This document shows positions 1 through 5,589 of a stretch of DNA of 6,646 bases, one piece after another. Where the stretch lies: positions 1 through 6,646 of the forward strand of contig CACZPG010000016.1 in NCBI GenBank assembly GCA_902782965.1, given 5' to 3'. The position numbers and the translations under genes were made by a program. The stretch comes from an uncultured Lachnospiraceae bacterium. Its GTDB lineage: Bacteria > Bacillota > Clostridia > Lachnospirales > Lachnospiraceae. The notes under the pieces were generated by a model. The model did no database searches and was not told the origin of the DNA. It saw only the letters and a list, made by a program, of their open reading frames with translations. Within the stretch, counting starts at the first letter, position 1; each line of letters begins with the position of its first letter.

Positions 1-552
1 GAGACTCCGGCTAACCCGGCACCTGTTGATGTAAGCAGCGCTCAGGTTACTGTAGCTCCTCAGACATATACCGGTTCAGCGCTTACACCGGCTCTTACAG
101 TTACAATAGGAGCTGATACTTTAGTGCAGGGTACTGATTATGATGTGGCTTATTCTGATAATACTAATGCAGGAACTGCTAAGTATATACTTACCGGAAA
201 AGGTAAATACACCGGAAGTAAGGAAGGAACCTTTGAGATTGGTAAGGCTGAAAATTCACTTACAGCCACGGCTAAAAAGAAAACTCATTCAATAAAACAC
301 AGTAGTATTAAGAAAAGAAAAGCTACAATTAAGAAAAAGAATGCATTTAAGATAGCTGGTGGCGAAGGCAAGATAACTTTTAAAAAGTCTAAAGGAAATA
401 AGAAGATTACTGTTTCTACGAAAGGTGTAGTAACTGTAAAGAAAGGTCTTAAGAAGGGTAAGTATACTGTTAAAGTAAAGGTAAGCGCAGGCGGTGATAA
501 AAATCATAAATCCGTTGATAAATATGTAACTTTCAAAATTAATGTACAATAG
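1..552 (+). CDS. Secreted/surface protein, C-terminal part (Ig-like repeat plus lysine-rich terminal domain)
   Basis: The frame is open from base 1 to the TAG at 550-552, so this is a 5'-truncated gene with 183 residues visible. A GTG at 124 lies inside the domain and is not the real start. Window residues 14-80 form one beta-rich repeat with the landmarks YTGS (23-26), GTDYDV (44-49), NAGTAKY (56-62), GKGKYTG (66-72) and a closing FEI. This pattern is common in repeat-bearing cell-surface proteins of Lachnospiraceae and relatives. Residues from about 88 to the end are extremely lysine-rich, with alternating short beta-strand-like segments ending in YVTFKINV. I recognise this as a recurrent C-terminal domain of secreted clostridial proteins with no established function. 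The high positive charge could favour electrostatic binding to anionic wall polymers (inference). No LPXTG motif or C-terminal membrane segment is present. The enzymatic or adhesive role lies upstream of the window and cannot be known. Confidence 0.8.
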   Translation, partial: ETPANPAPVDVSSAQVTVAPQTYTGSALTPALTVTIGADTLVQGTDYDVAYSDNTNAGTAKYILTGKGKYTGSKEGTFEIGKAENSLTATAKKKTHSIKHSSIKKRKATIKKKNAFKIAGGEGKITFKKSKGNKKITVSTKGVVTVKKGLKKGKYTVKVKVSAGGDKNHKSVDKYVTFKINVQ

Positions 553-569
553 AGCAGATTAATCCTCTA

Positions 570-598
570 TTGATTTATCAATTATAAAAATGTAGAAT
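570..598 (+). promoter_or_regulatory. Candidate sigma-70/SigA promoter for the 55-residue gene
   Basis: A TTGATT hexamer (570-575) is followed after exactly 17 bases by TAGAAT (593-598), which matches the -10 consensus at five of six positions. The predicted start of transcription, near 604-607, falls at the top of the preceding gene's terminator stem. A transcript starting there would carry only the 3' arm of that hairpin and so would not be terminated by it. The region is AT-rich, so a chance match is possible. Confidence 0.4.
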
Positions 599-627
599 AG
601 TCCTGTATATATTACAGGGCTATTTTT
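596..627 (+). terminator. Rho-independent terminator of the surface-protein gene
   Basis: The arms 596-607 and 613-624 are complementary over 12 bp with a single G-U pair and enclose a five-base loop (608-612). The 3' arm merges into a T-run ending at 627. It lies 43 bases after the TAG stop of the upstream gene, in the right orientation to end its transcript. Confidence 0.8.
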
Positions 628-651
628 CATATGCCCATAGACAAAGTATTT

Positions 652-658
652 AAGGAGG
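652..658 (+). promoter_or_regulatory. Ribosome binding site AAGGAGG that fixes the start at 667
   Basis: A near-perfect anti-Shine-Dalgarno match lies eight bases before the ATG at 667. It decides against the in-frame ATG at 631, which lies upstream of this site, directly after the terminator T-run, and has no ribosome binding site of its own. Confidence 0.85.
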
Positions 659-666
659 ATTTTGAA

Positions 667-834
667 ATGGCAGATTTAAATGATTTAAAAGGGGTTGTTG
701 ACAAGGCGACAGATGCTGCAAAAAAAGCAACAGATGCTGCAAAGAAGGCAGGTATCGATGAGAAGGATGTCGAGAAAGCCAAAGATAAGGTATTAGATGT
801 AGCTAAGGATTTAATGGATAAGAAGAAAGACTGA
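667..834 (+). CDS. Small Ala/Lys/Asp-rich heptad-repeat protein (55 aa), function unknown
   Basis: The ATG at 667 is preceded by a strong AAGGAGG, and the gene ends with TGA at 832-834. From residue 13 the protein parses into consecutive seven-residue units: KATDAAK, KATDAAK, KAGIDEK, DVEKAKD, KVLDVAK, then DLMDKKKD. It has 14 Lys against 14 Asp/Glu and no Cys, aromatic residue or Pro. It should be soluble and almost wholly helical, with an Ala/Val/Leu face suited to a coiled coil or an amphipathic surface helix. There is no signal peptide or membrane segment. The two identical heptads come from a 21-bp DNA duplication. It resembles in style small LEA-like or histone-H1-like low-complexity proteins, but I do not recognise a family. 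The next gene, a Ca2+ pump, starts 49 bases downstream with no terminator between, so co-transcription is likely. A role in regulating the pump would be speculation. Confidence 0.75.
   Translation: MADLNDLKGVVDKATDAAKKATDAAKKAGIDEKDVEKAKDKVLDVAKDLMDKKKD
703..744 (+). repeat. 21-bp tandem duplication inside the small heptad gene
   Basis: Units 703-723 and 724-744 share a 14-base identical core (709-722 and 730-743) spaced exactly 21 bases apart. Each unit encodes KATDAAK. The duplication keeps frame and adds two helical turns, so it looks like how the heptad protein grew. Confidence 0.8.
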
Positions 835-864
835 TCGGGATAATCTTTCACAATGCTGATTGGC

Positions 865-870
865 AAGGAG
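865..870 (+). promoter_or_regulatory. Ribosome binding site of the Ca2+-ATPase gene
   Basis: AAGGAG stands 13 bases before the ATG at 884, which is longer than usual. A second ATG at 874-876 is only three bases after the site and is followed immediately by TAA, so it forms a start-stop pair rather than a usable start. The in-frame TTG at 860 lies upstream of this ribosome binding site and is therefore unlikely to be the start. The protein from 884 begins MKYYLEKYESVLNELDS, a normal beginning for the cation-ATPase N-terminal domain. Confidence 0.6.
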
Positions 871-883
871 AATATGTAATAAG

Positions 884-2254
884 ATGAAGTATTATCTTGA
901 GAAATATGAGAGTGTATTAAACGAATTAGACTCTAATAAAGATGGCCTTTCTTCACAGGAAGCTAAGAATAGGCTAGAAAAATATGGTGAGAATAAGCTT
1001 GCTGAAAAGGCACCGGAAAGCCTGATCAATAAGTTTCTGAAAGAAATCTGCGAGCCAATGACAATTGTCCTGATCATTGCCGCAATTATTTCTGCAATTA
1101 CAGCTGTTTTCTCTCATGAGGGATTTGCGGACGTTTTTATTATACTAACGGTAGTAATAGTAAATGCTGCTCTTGGTGTTTATCAGGAATCCAAGGCGGA
1201 GTCGGCAATAGCTGCTCTTCAGGAAATTGCAGCTGCTACTTCGAAGGTTATAAGAGATGGTTCGGTCAGTGTGATTCCTTCGGCTGAACTGGTTCCGGGA
1301 GATATCATTTCTCTTGAGGCCGGAGACAGTGTGCCTGCAGATTCGAGAATTATTGAAGCTGCCTCTCTCAAGGTCGAGGAAGCTGCACTTACAGGAGAAT
1401 CAGTTCCGTCAGAGAAGACAGCAGATGTTCTCTCTACTGAGGGTGCAACAGACATTCCTCTGGGCGACAGGGCTAATATGATCTATATGGGTTCATCTGT
1501 ACAGTACGGAAGATGTAAGGCTGTTGTAACAGATACAGGTATGACTACTGAGATGGGCAAGATAGCTGATCAGCTGTCAAAGGCTTCTGATGAAGAGACT
1601 CCTCTTCAGATAAAGCTTACGGAGCTCTCAAAGATTCTTTCAATAATGGTAATCGTTATCTGTGCTGTTATATTTGCTATAAATATAATCAGAAATCTTG
1701 TAACTGGTCAGGGGCTTACAGGTGATTTCTTTATTAATACCTTTATGGTTGCCATATCACTTGCGGTAGCTGCTATTCCGGAAGGACTTGCTGCAGTTGT
1801 TACAGTACTTCTTTCCATAGGTGTGACTCATATGTCTAAGAATCATGCCATTATTAGAAAGCTTACTGCAGTCGAGACACTTGGTTGTACGGAAATAATA
1901 TGTTCAGATAAGACAGGTACTCTTACTCAGAATAAGATGACTGTAGTTGAACATGTTACCATATCTGATGGCAGTGTTGATGTTAAGAAGGATGATAACG
2001 GAAAGCTTCTTCCTGATGATGAGCTTTCAGAAGACGGAAAGCTTCTTATCCGTGGTATGGCTCTTTGTTCAGATGCTGAGTGGGAGACTGATAAAGCGGT
2101 TGGAGAAGCAACGGAATGTGCCCTTGTAACAGATGCTGCAAAGAACAGTATGCTTAAGGGAGACCTTAAGAATACATTTGCCAGAGTTGGCGAGGCTCCA
2201 TTTGATTCTCTCAGAAAGATGATGACTACGGTTCATGAGAATCCTGAGGGATGA
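884..2254 (+). CDS. Ca2+-ATPase N-terminal portion (actuator domain, M1-M4, phosphorylation site), 456 aa
   Basis: This is the product expected if TGA 2252-2254 acts as a stop. In order it has a cation-ATPase N-terminal domain (about 1-60), M1 and M2 in the range 55-105, an actuator domain with the dephosphorylation loop TGES (170-173), and M3 near 250-275. M4 carries VAAIPEGL with Glu300, the counterpart of the gating Ca2+ ligand Glu309 of SERCA. The P-domain start follows with CSDKTGTLTQNKM (Asp342 is the aspartyl-phosphate site), and then the first half of the nucleotide-binding domain. It lacks KGAPD, the hinge motif and M5-M10, so on its own it cannot complete a transport cycle. An alternative TTG start at 860 would add eight residues but has no ribosome binding site. 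Confidence 0.75.
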   Translation: MKYYLEKYESVLNELDSNKDGLSSQEAKNRLEKYGENKLAEKAPESLINKFLKEICEPMTIVLIIAAIISAITAVFSHEGFADVFIILTVVIVNAALGVYQESKAESAIAALQEIAAATSKVIRDGSVSVIPSAELVPGDIISLEAGDSVPADSRIIEAASLKVEEAALTGESVPSEKTADVLSTEGATDIPLGDRANMIYMGSSVQYGRCKAVVTDTGMTTEMGKIADQLSKASDEETPLQIKLTELSKILSIMVIVICAVIFAINIIRNLVTGQGLTGDFFINTFMVAISLAVAAIPEGLAAVVTVLLSIGVTHMSKNHAIIRKLTAVETLGCTEIICSDKTGTLTQNKMTVVEHVTISDGSVDVKKDDNGKLLPDDELSEDGKLLIRGMALCSDAEWETDKAVGEATECALVTDAAKNSMLKGDLKNTFARVGEAPFDSLRKMMTTVHENPEG

Positions 2255-2258
2255 TATC

Positions 2259-2296
2259 TGCAGTTCACAAAGGGTGCGCCAGATTGTGTACTTGCA
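2259..2296 (+). other. Imperfect hairpin immediately after the in-frame TGA
   Basis: Arms 2259-2270 and 2284-2296 can pair (TGCA, GT, then CACAA against TTGTG, AC, T and GCA) with one T-T mismatch and one bulged T. They enclose a 13-base loop (2271-2283) that begins 17 bases after the TGA. This is roughly the spacing of a bacterial SECIS apical loop. It is also coding sequence for the conserved KGAPD region, so chance pairing is quite possible. Confidence 0.2.
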
Positions 2297-2326
2297 TGCT
2301 GCTCTTATTATCTGAAGGATGGAGAG

Positions 2327-3619
2327 GTGAAGGAACTTACTTCTGAAGTTCTTTCGGAGATTAAGAAGGCAAATAAGAACATGGCTGACAAGGCTCTTAG
2401 AGTACTTGCGCTTGGATATAAGGCTTATGATAGTGTACCGGGTGACTTTGCTCCGGGAGCACTTGAGAAAGATCTGATATATGTGGGACTCTGCGGAATG
2501 ATAGATCCTATCAGACCTGAAGTAAAGGTTGCTATTGGACATTGTCGTGCAGCCGGAATCAGACCGGTAATGATCACCGGAGACCATAAGGATACAGCTG
2601 TTGCTATAGCAAAAGAGCTGGGAATACTTGATGGTTTTGATGAGAATGGAAATGCAGTTACATTTGAAGCTATTACAGGTTCTGAACTTGAAGAGCTGTC
2701 AGATGAATACTTTAAGAAACATGTAGGAGACTATAGCGTCTATGCAAGAGTTCAGCCGGAACATAAGGTTAGAATAGTAAATGCATGGAAAGAAATGGGA
2801 AGAGTCACAGCTATGACAGGTGATGGTGTAAATGATGCACCTTCAATCAAGTCGGCTGATATCGGTGTCGGAATGGGAATCACCGGAACGGACGTTACCA
2901 AGAATGTAGCTGATATGATTCTTACCGATGATAATTTTGCTACTATAGTGGCAGCGGTTGCTGAAGGAAGAAGAATCTATGATAATATCAGAAAGGCAAT
3001 ACAGTTCCTGCTTTCTTCTAACCTTGCCGAGGTAATTGCTATATTTATAGCCACAATTATGAATTTCGTAATTCTGAAGCCGGCACATCTGCTCTGGATC
3101 AATCTTATTACCGACTGTTTCCCGGCTATCGGACTTGGAATGGAAGAGGCTGAGGCTGATACCATGACACAGCCGCCGCGAAATAAGACTGATGGTATAT
3201 TCTCAGGAGGACTGGGAGTTGATGTCATTCTTCAGGGTGCTGTTATCGCGGTTCTTACAGTAGTTTCATATGCTGTAGGACATTATTATGAAACAGGTGC
3301 CTGGGCAGTTGAGACTTCAGCTGACGGAATGACAATGGCATTTCTGACACTGTCACTTATGGAGATATTCCACAGCTTCAATATGCGATCAAGAAATACT
3401 TCTATTTTCAAAATAAAGAAGCAGAATAAAACTCTCTGGGCTACACTTGTATTTTCGGTAGTACTTACAGTTACGATTCTGTATGTACCAGCCCTCAGAA
3501 ATCTGTTCTCCTTCAGCTATATTGATGGAAAGGAATTCCTTACAGCGGTTGGAATTGCATTTATCATTATTCCGATAGTAGAGATATCTAAGATAATAAA
3601 GAATGCTGTACGTAAATAA
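2327..3619 (+). CDS. Ca2+-ATPase C-terminal portion (hinge, M5-M10), up to 430 aa
   Basis: This is the same frame as the upstream portion. The coding signal actually resumes at 2255, directly after the TGA, with YLQFTKGAPD; GTG 2327 is merely the first start-type codon with a plausible Shine-Dalgarno (AAGGA at 2315-2319, seven bases away). In whole-protein numbering it contains the P-domain motif TGDGVND (645-651), M5 with SSNLAE (Asn713, Glu716), M6 with NLITD (Asn740, Thr743, Asp744), M8 with Glu827, and M9-M10. These match the SERCA ligands Asn768, Glu771, Asn796, Thr799, Asp800 and Glu908. A fragment starting at 2327 would lack KGAPD and the phosphorylated Asp, so it would not be an active pump alone. 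It is best read as the second half of one gene. Confidence 0.65.
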   Translation: MKELTSEVLSEIKKANKNMADKALRVLALGYKAYDSVPGDFAPGALEKDLIYVGLCGMIDPIRPEVKVAIGHCRAAGIRPVMITGDHKDTAVAIAKELGILDGFDENGNAVTFEAITGSELEELSDEYFKKHVGDYSVYARVQPEHKVRIVNAWKEMGRVTAMTGDGVNDAPSIKSADIGVGMGITGTDVTKNVADMILTDDNFATIVAAVAEGRRIYDNIRKAIQFLLSSNLAEVIAIFIATIMNFVILKPAHLLWINLITDCFPAIGLGMEEAEADTMTQPPRNKTDGIFSGGLGVDVILQGAVIAVLTVVSYAVGHYYETGAWAVETSADGMTMAFLTLSLMEIFHSFNMRSRNTSIFKIKKQNKTLWATLVFSVVLTVTILYVPALRNLFSFSYIDGKEFLTAVGIAFIIIPIVEISKIIKNAVRK

Positions 3620-3661
3620 AAAAGAAGACAGCCGGAGGATTAATCCGGCTGTTTTCTTTTT
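3619..3661. terminator. Bidirectional rho-independent terminator between convergent genes
   Basis: The perfect core stem is 3628-3636 with 3644-3652 (ACAGCCGGA/TCCGGCTGT) around a seven-base loop. Flanking A-rich and T-rich arms extend the pairing to 3619-3636 with 3644-3661, with one G-U pair. It provides a T-tract on both strands, so it can terminate the Ca2+-ATPase transcript and the opposing glycerophosphotransferase transcript. The ATPase TAA (3617-3619) touches its left foot, and the opposing gene's TAA (complement of 3640-3642) lies inside the loop. Confidence 0.9.
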
Positions 3662-5409
3662 CCACGTATGATCCAGTCGATGATTCGATCGCAGGCGTGG
3701 GAATCTGTATATTCGAAATTGTTAGCTATATACTCTTCAACTTTGAAATAATCAAAGTCATTATTTTTGATAGCGTCATACATCTCATCAAAGGTTTCTG
3801 CAATTTTACCGGGGACATTTGTCCGGTAATCTCTGTGGAAGCCTCTTTCTTTTGTATATGTATCGATGTCAAAAGCGTAGAAGAGCATAGGCTTCTTCAT
3901 AAGAGAATATTCATATATATTTGAAGAATAATCTGTGATCAATAGGTCTGTAACATAGAACAGATCATTGATATTTGGATAGTCGGAGATATCCATAATA
4001 CAGTCCTTATACTCATCAGGAATAGGAACCGGTTCCGTAACAAAAGGATGCATCTTAAATAAGATAACAGAATTAGTTAGTTTACATAATTCATAAAGCC
4101 TATCCATGTCTATTTTGTCATATGGATAATAAGCATGGCGTTTATTCTCTCCACGGTAGGTTGGGGCGAAAAGAATAGTGTGAGTTTGTTTACATAATAT
4201 TGGATATTTAATAAGCAGTTCAGCGGTTTTTTCTTTTCTGTACTTAACATCCAGATATTCATCCAGTCGGGGCATACCAGTGGGGAGAACCATGTCATCA
4301 TTTATTCCCCATACCTCCGAAAAGAAATGACGTATCTTCTTAGAACCTGCGATTCCGTAAGTATACTGCCTGTGTCCGGATTTAGGAGCAGGACTTGCAG
4401 GCATACCGAATCTGCTGTAACCGGTGGATTTAAATCCGGCACCGGCATGCCATAGTTGTGTGATTACAGCTCCCTTGATAGTGAGCCAGTCTGTGGTCTG
4501 ACTATGGTCATCCAGAAAGATAAAGTCAGCCTCTGCAATCTTTTTCAGGGTTTTGATCCAATGAATTATACTGTAATGCTTTGTGGTAATAGCCCGGAGA
4601 GCTTCCTTCGGTTTATATCCCTTTCTTATGAGGGCTTTTTTCAGAGCCAGCATATTTGAACCCATTTCCTCACTCTGATCAGACATGAGCAGGATGTTAG
4701 GATTCTTCTTTCTCTGGATTATACGGGCTTTCCTTCTCTGAATCTCAGGTAAACTTATATTTTTTTGTTTGTCTTTATTCAAGAATCGGCTTTCATAAAT
4801 TATAAAAGGAAGATCCCTGTGGAAGGCATAATACTCGTGGTCATATATGAATCTGAGTATGGCTTTTGCCAGTTTATGTCTGGAGGTTCTTATGAAAGAC
4901 AGAGTGTTATGTTTAAGCCCAAGCCCGGAAATATGTATATCACTGGTTTTTATTTTGAGTCCGTTCCTGGAGGAGAATTGAACCCTGTAGGCACGCTCAC
5001 TATGGAAATATACAAACTTTCGATTAAGGCTACTGATGTCTTTTATTGAAGTAGAAAGAATTGTCCTCTTTTTTAGTTCATTATTATTTTCATTAATATT
5101 TTCGTTAATATTTTCAGTATCAGTCTTAATGATGGGAGTCCGTGATTCAACGAACAGATTATAGATTCCTACGGGAAGCATTTCGCAGTTCCCCGGATTT
5201 GTGATATTTATCTTATACCAGGAAGAATTGTCAGAACCGGTATTTATACCGGCAGCCTTCAAAAAGTCATCATCTTTGCAGCTTCTGAGTGGAGCAGAGA
5301 AACTGCCGTCAGTACTCCGCAGACGGATGATTTTATCCTTTGGAATATTATCTGTCTCAAAATATATCCAGATTCTGTCCCATTTTATATTCTTTATGTT
5401 ATAATTCAT
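3640..5409 (-). CDS. CDP-glycerol:glycerophosphotransferase family protein (TagB/TagF-like), 589 aa
   Basis: The ATG (complement of 5407-5409) is preceded eight bases upstream by AAAAGGA. The C-terminal domain (about 235-585) has the hallmarks of the Glyphos_transf family, which moves glycerol-phosphate or ribitol-phosphate from a CDP-activated donor in teichoic-acid and related polymer synthesis on the cytoplasmic membrane face. The motifs are QLWHAG (318-323), GMPRLD (378-383), FAPTYRG (414-420), KMHP (452-455), NDLFYVTDLLITDYSS (481-496) and a final RGFHRDY (522-528). The conserved histidines of WHAG (His321) and HP (His454) are present. The first 95 or so residues look beta-rich and are joined by an Asn/Glu linker (98-111) to a second N-terminal section of unknown role. 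It has no signal peptide or membrane span. It stands alone with no tag/tar cluster in view, so the polymer and acceptor are unknown. It may also decorate a capsule or a glycan. The last residues (KRKQPD) are encoded within the terminator stem. Confidence 0.88.
   Translation of the reverse strand: MNYNIKNIKWDRIWIYFETDNIPKDKIIRLRSTDGSFSAPLRSCKDDDFLKAAGINTGSDNSSWYKINITNPGNCEMLPVGIYNLFVESRTPIIKTDTENINENINENNNELKKRTILSTSIKDISSLNRKFVYFHSERAYRVQFSSRNGLKIKTSDIHISGLGLKHNTLSFIRTSRHKLAKAILRFIYDHEYYAFHRDLPFIIYESRFLNKDKQKNISLPEIQRRKARIIQRKKNPNILLMSDQSEEMGSNMLALKKALIRKGYKPKEALRAITTKHYSIIHWIKTLKKIAEADFIFLDDHSQTTDWLTIKGAVITQLWHAGAGFKSTGYSRFGMPASPAPKSGHRQYTYGIAGSKKIRHFFSEVWGINDDMVLPTGMPRLDEYLDVKYRKEKTAELLIKYPILCKQTHTILFAPTYRGENKRHAYYPYDKIDMDRLYELCKLTNSVILFKMHPFVTEPVPIPDEYKDCIMDISDYPNINDLFYVTDLLITDYSSNIYEYSLMKKPMLFYAFDIDTYTKERGFHRDYRTNVPGKIAETFDEMYDAIKNNDFDYFKVEEYIANNFEYTDSHACDRIIDWIIRGKRKQPD
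5081..5116 (-). repeat. 12-bp tandem repeat, three units, in the glycerophosphotransferase linker
   Basis: Units 5081-5092, 5093-5104 and 5105-5116 are near-identical (plus-strand unit TTAATATTTTCG with one or two changes). They encode NENI/NENN steps in the minus-strand protein (residues about 98-110). Being a multiple of three, copy changes would lengthen or shorten the inter-domain linker without a frameshift. Confidence 0.75.
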
Positions 5410-5417
5410 AGAGTTTA

Positions 5418-5424
5418 TCCTTTT
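5418..5424 (-). promoter_or_regulatory. Ribosome binding site of the glycerophosphotransferase gene
   Basis: The minus strand reads AAAAGGA followed by eight bases and ATG (5409-5407). The match and spacing support that start. No other in-frame start lies nearby with a comparable site. Confidence 0.65.
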
Positions 5425-5535
5425 GAATTGTCATATAGTGTTAATATAGCTTTTGCTAGGATATCAAATGTTTTAGCAGCTTTATTGTAGCAGACTCGCC
5501 AGAATGGGGCAAGTTTATATCTTTGGTTTCTATTC

Positions 5536-5550
5536 ACCTGCTTCGCAGGT
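5536..5550. other. Small perfect hairpin in the divergent intergenic region
   Basis: ACCTGC (5536-5541) and GCAGGT (5545-5550) form a six-base-pair inverted repeat around TTC, 39 bases before the hydrolase ATG. No T-run follows, so it is not a terminator. It would lie in the hydrolase 5' leader if transcription starts upstream, or it could be an operator half-site pair. The rest of 5410-5589 shows no clear -35/-10 pair that I trust for either gene. Confidence 0.35.
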
Positions 5551-5573
5551 AACATTTCGTATAGCAAAATGTT

Positions 5574-5580
5574 GATGAGG
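5574..5580 (+). promoter_or_regulatory. Ribosome binding site supporting the hydrolase start at 5590
   Basis: GATGAGG lies nine bases before ATG 5590 and contains the GAGG core. The in-frame ATGs at 5569 and 5575 precede or overlap this site and have no purine-rich sequence of their own, so the shorter start is preferred. Confidence 0.5.
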
Positions 5581-5589
5581 TTTTATATC

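Larger units (their letters stand above)
884..3619 (+). pseudogene. Ca2+-transporting P-type ATPase (SERCA-like, P2A), interrupted by one in-frame TGA
   Basis: The frame from ATG 884 to TAA 3617-3619 holds 911 codons plus the stop, a normal length for bacterial Ca2+-ATPases. It is broken only by TGA at codon 457 (2252-2254). Reading through gives ...HENPEG-stop-YLQFTKGAPD..., which continues the nucleotide-binding domain without a gap. There is therefore no frameshift or deletion. A one-base change such as GGA to TGA explains it; the codon before is also GGA. All catalytic motifs flank the stop: TGES (170-173), DKTGT (342-346, phosphorylated Asp342), KGAPD (463-467) and TGDGVND (645-651). Ten membrane segments can be counted. 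The pump would couple ATP hydrolysis to Ca2+ export, with H+ countertransport in this family. It may be a true recent pseudogene, a sequencing or assembly error, or, least likely, a recoded UGA. Neighbouring genes show no decay. Confidence 0.8.

Noticed and set aside
631..666. ATG at 631 as the start of the small heptad protein
   Set aside because: It lies just after the terminator T-run with no ribosome binding site, while AAGGAGG at 652-658 points clearly to 667.
860..883. TTG start adding eight residues to the Ca2+-ATPase
   Set aside because: The TTG lies upstream of the AAGGAG site at 865-870 and has no Shine-Dalgarno of its own. The family N-terminus begins naturally at the ATG at 884.
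2252..2254. Genome-wide use of UGA as a sense codon (code 4 or 25)
   Set aside because: No other gene in the window has internal TGA codons, and the gene at 667-834 ends with TGA.
2069..2587. 172-residue antisense open frame on the minus strand
   Set aside because: It lies wholly opposite the conserved ATPase frame, resembles no family I know, and the plus-strand coding evidence is overwhelming. The same applies to the shorter antisense frames at 289-549, 627-866, 892-1077, 1219-1455, 2843-3088, 2977-3228 and 5752-5985.
4765..5049. 94-residue plus-strand frame inside the glycerophosphotransferase
   Set aside because: It is antisense to a gene with clear family motifs and a good ribosome binding site, and nothing in its product is recognisable. 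The other plus-strand frames within 3697-5404 are rejected for the same reason.
5439..5467. Possible -35 TTGATA and -10 TATTAA for the minus-strand gene
   Set aside because: The spacing would be only 15 bases and the -10 matches poorly; at 17 bases the hexamer is TTAACA. It is not better than chance in this AT-rich stretch.
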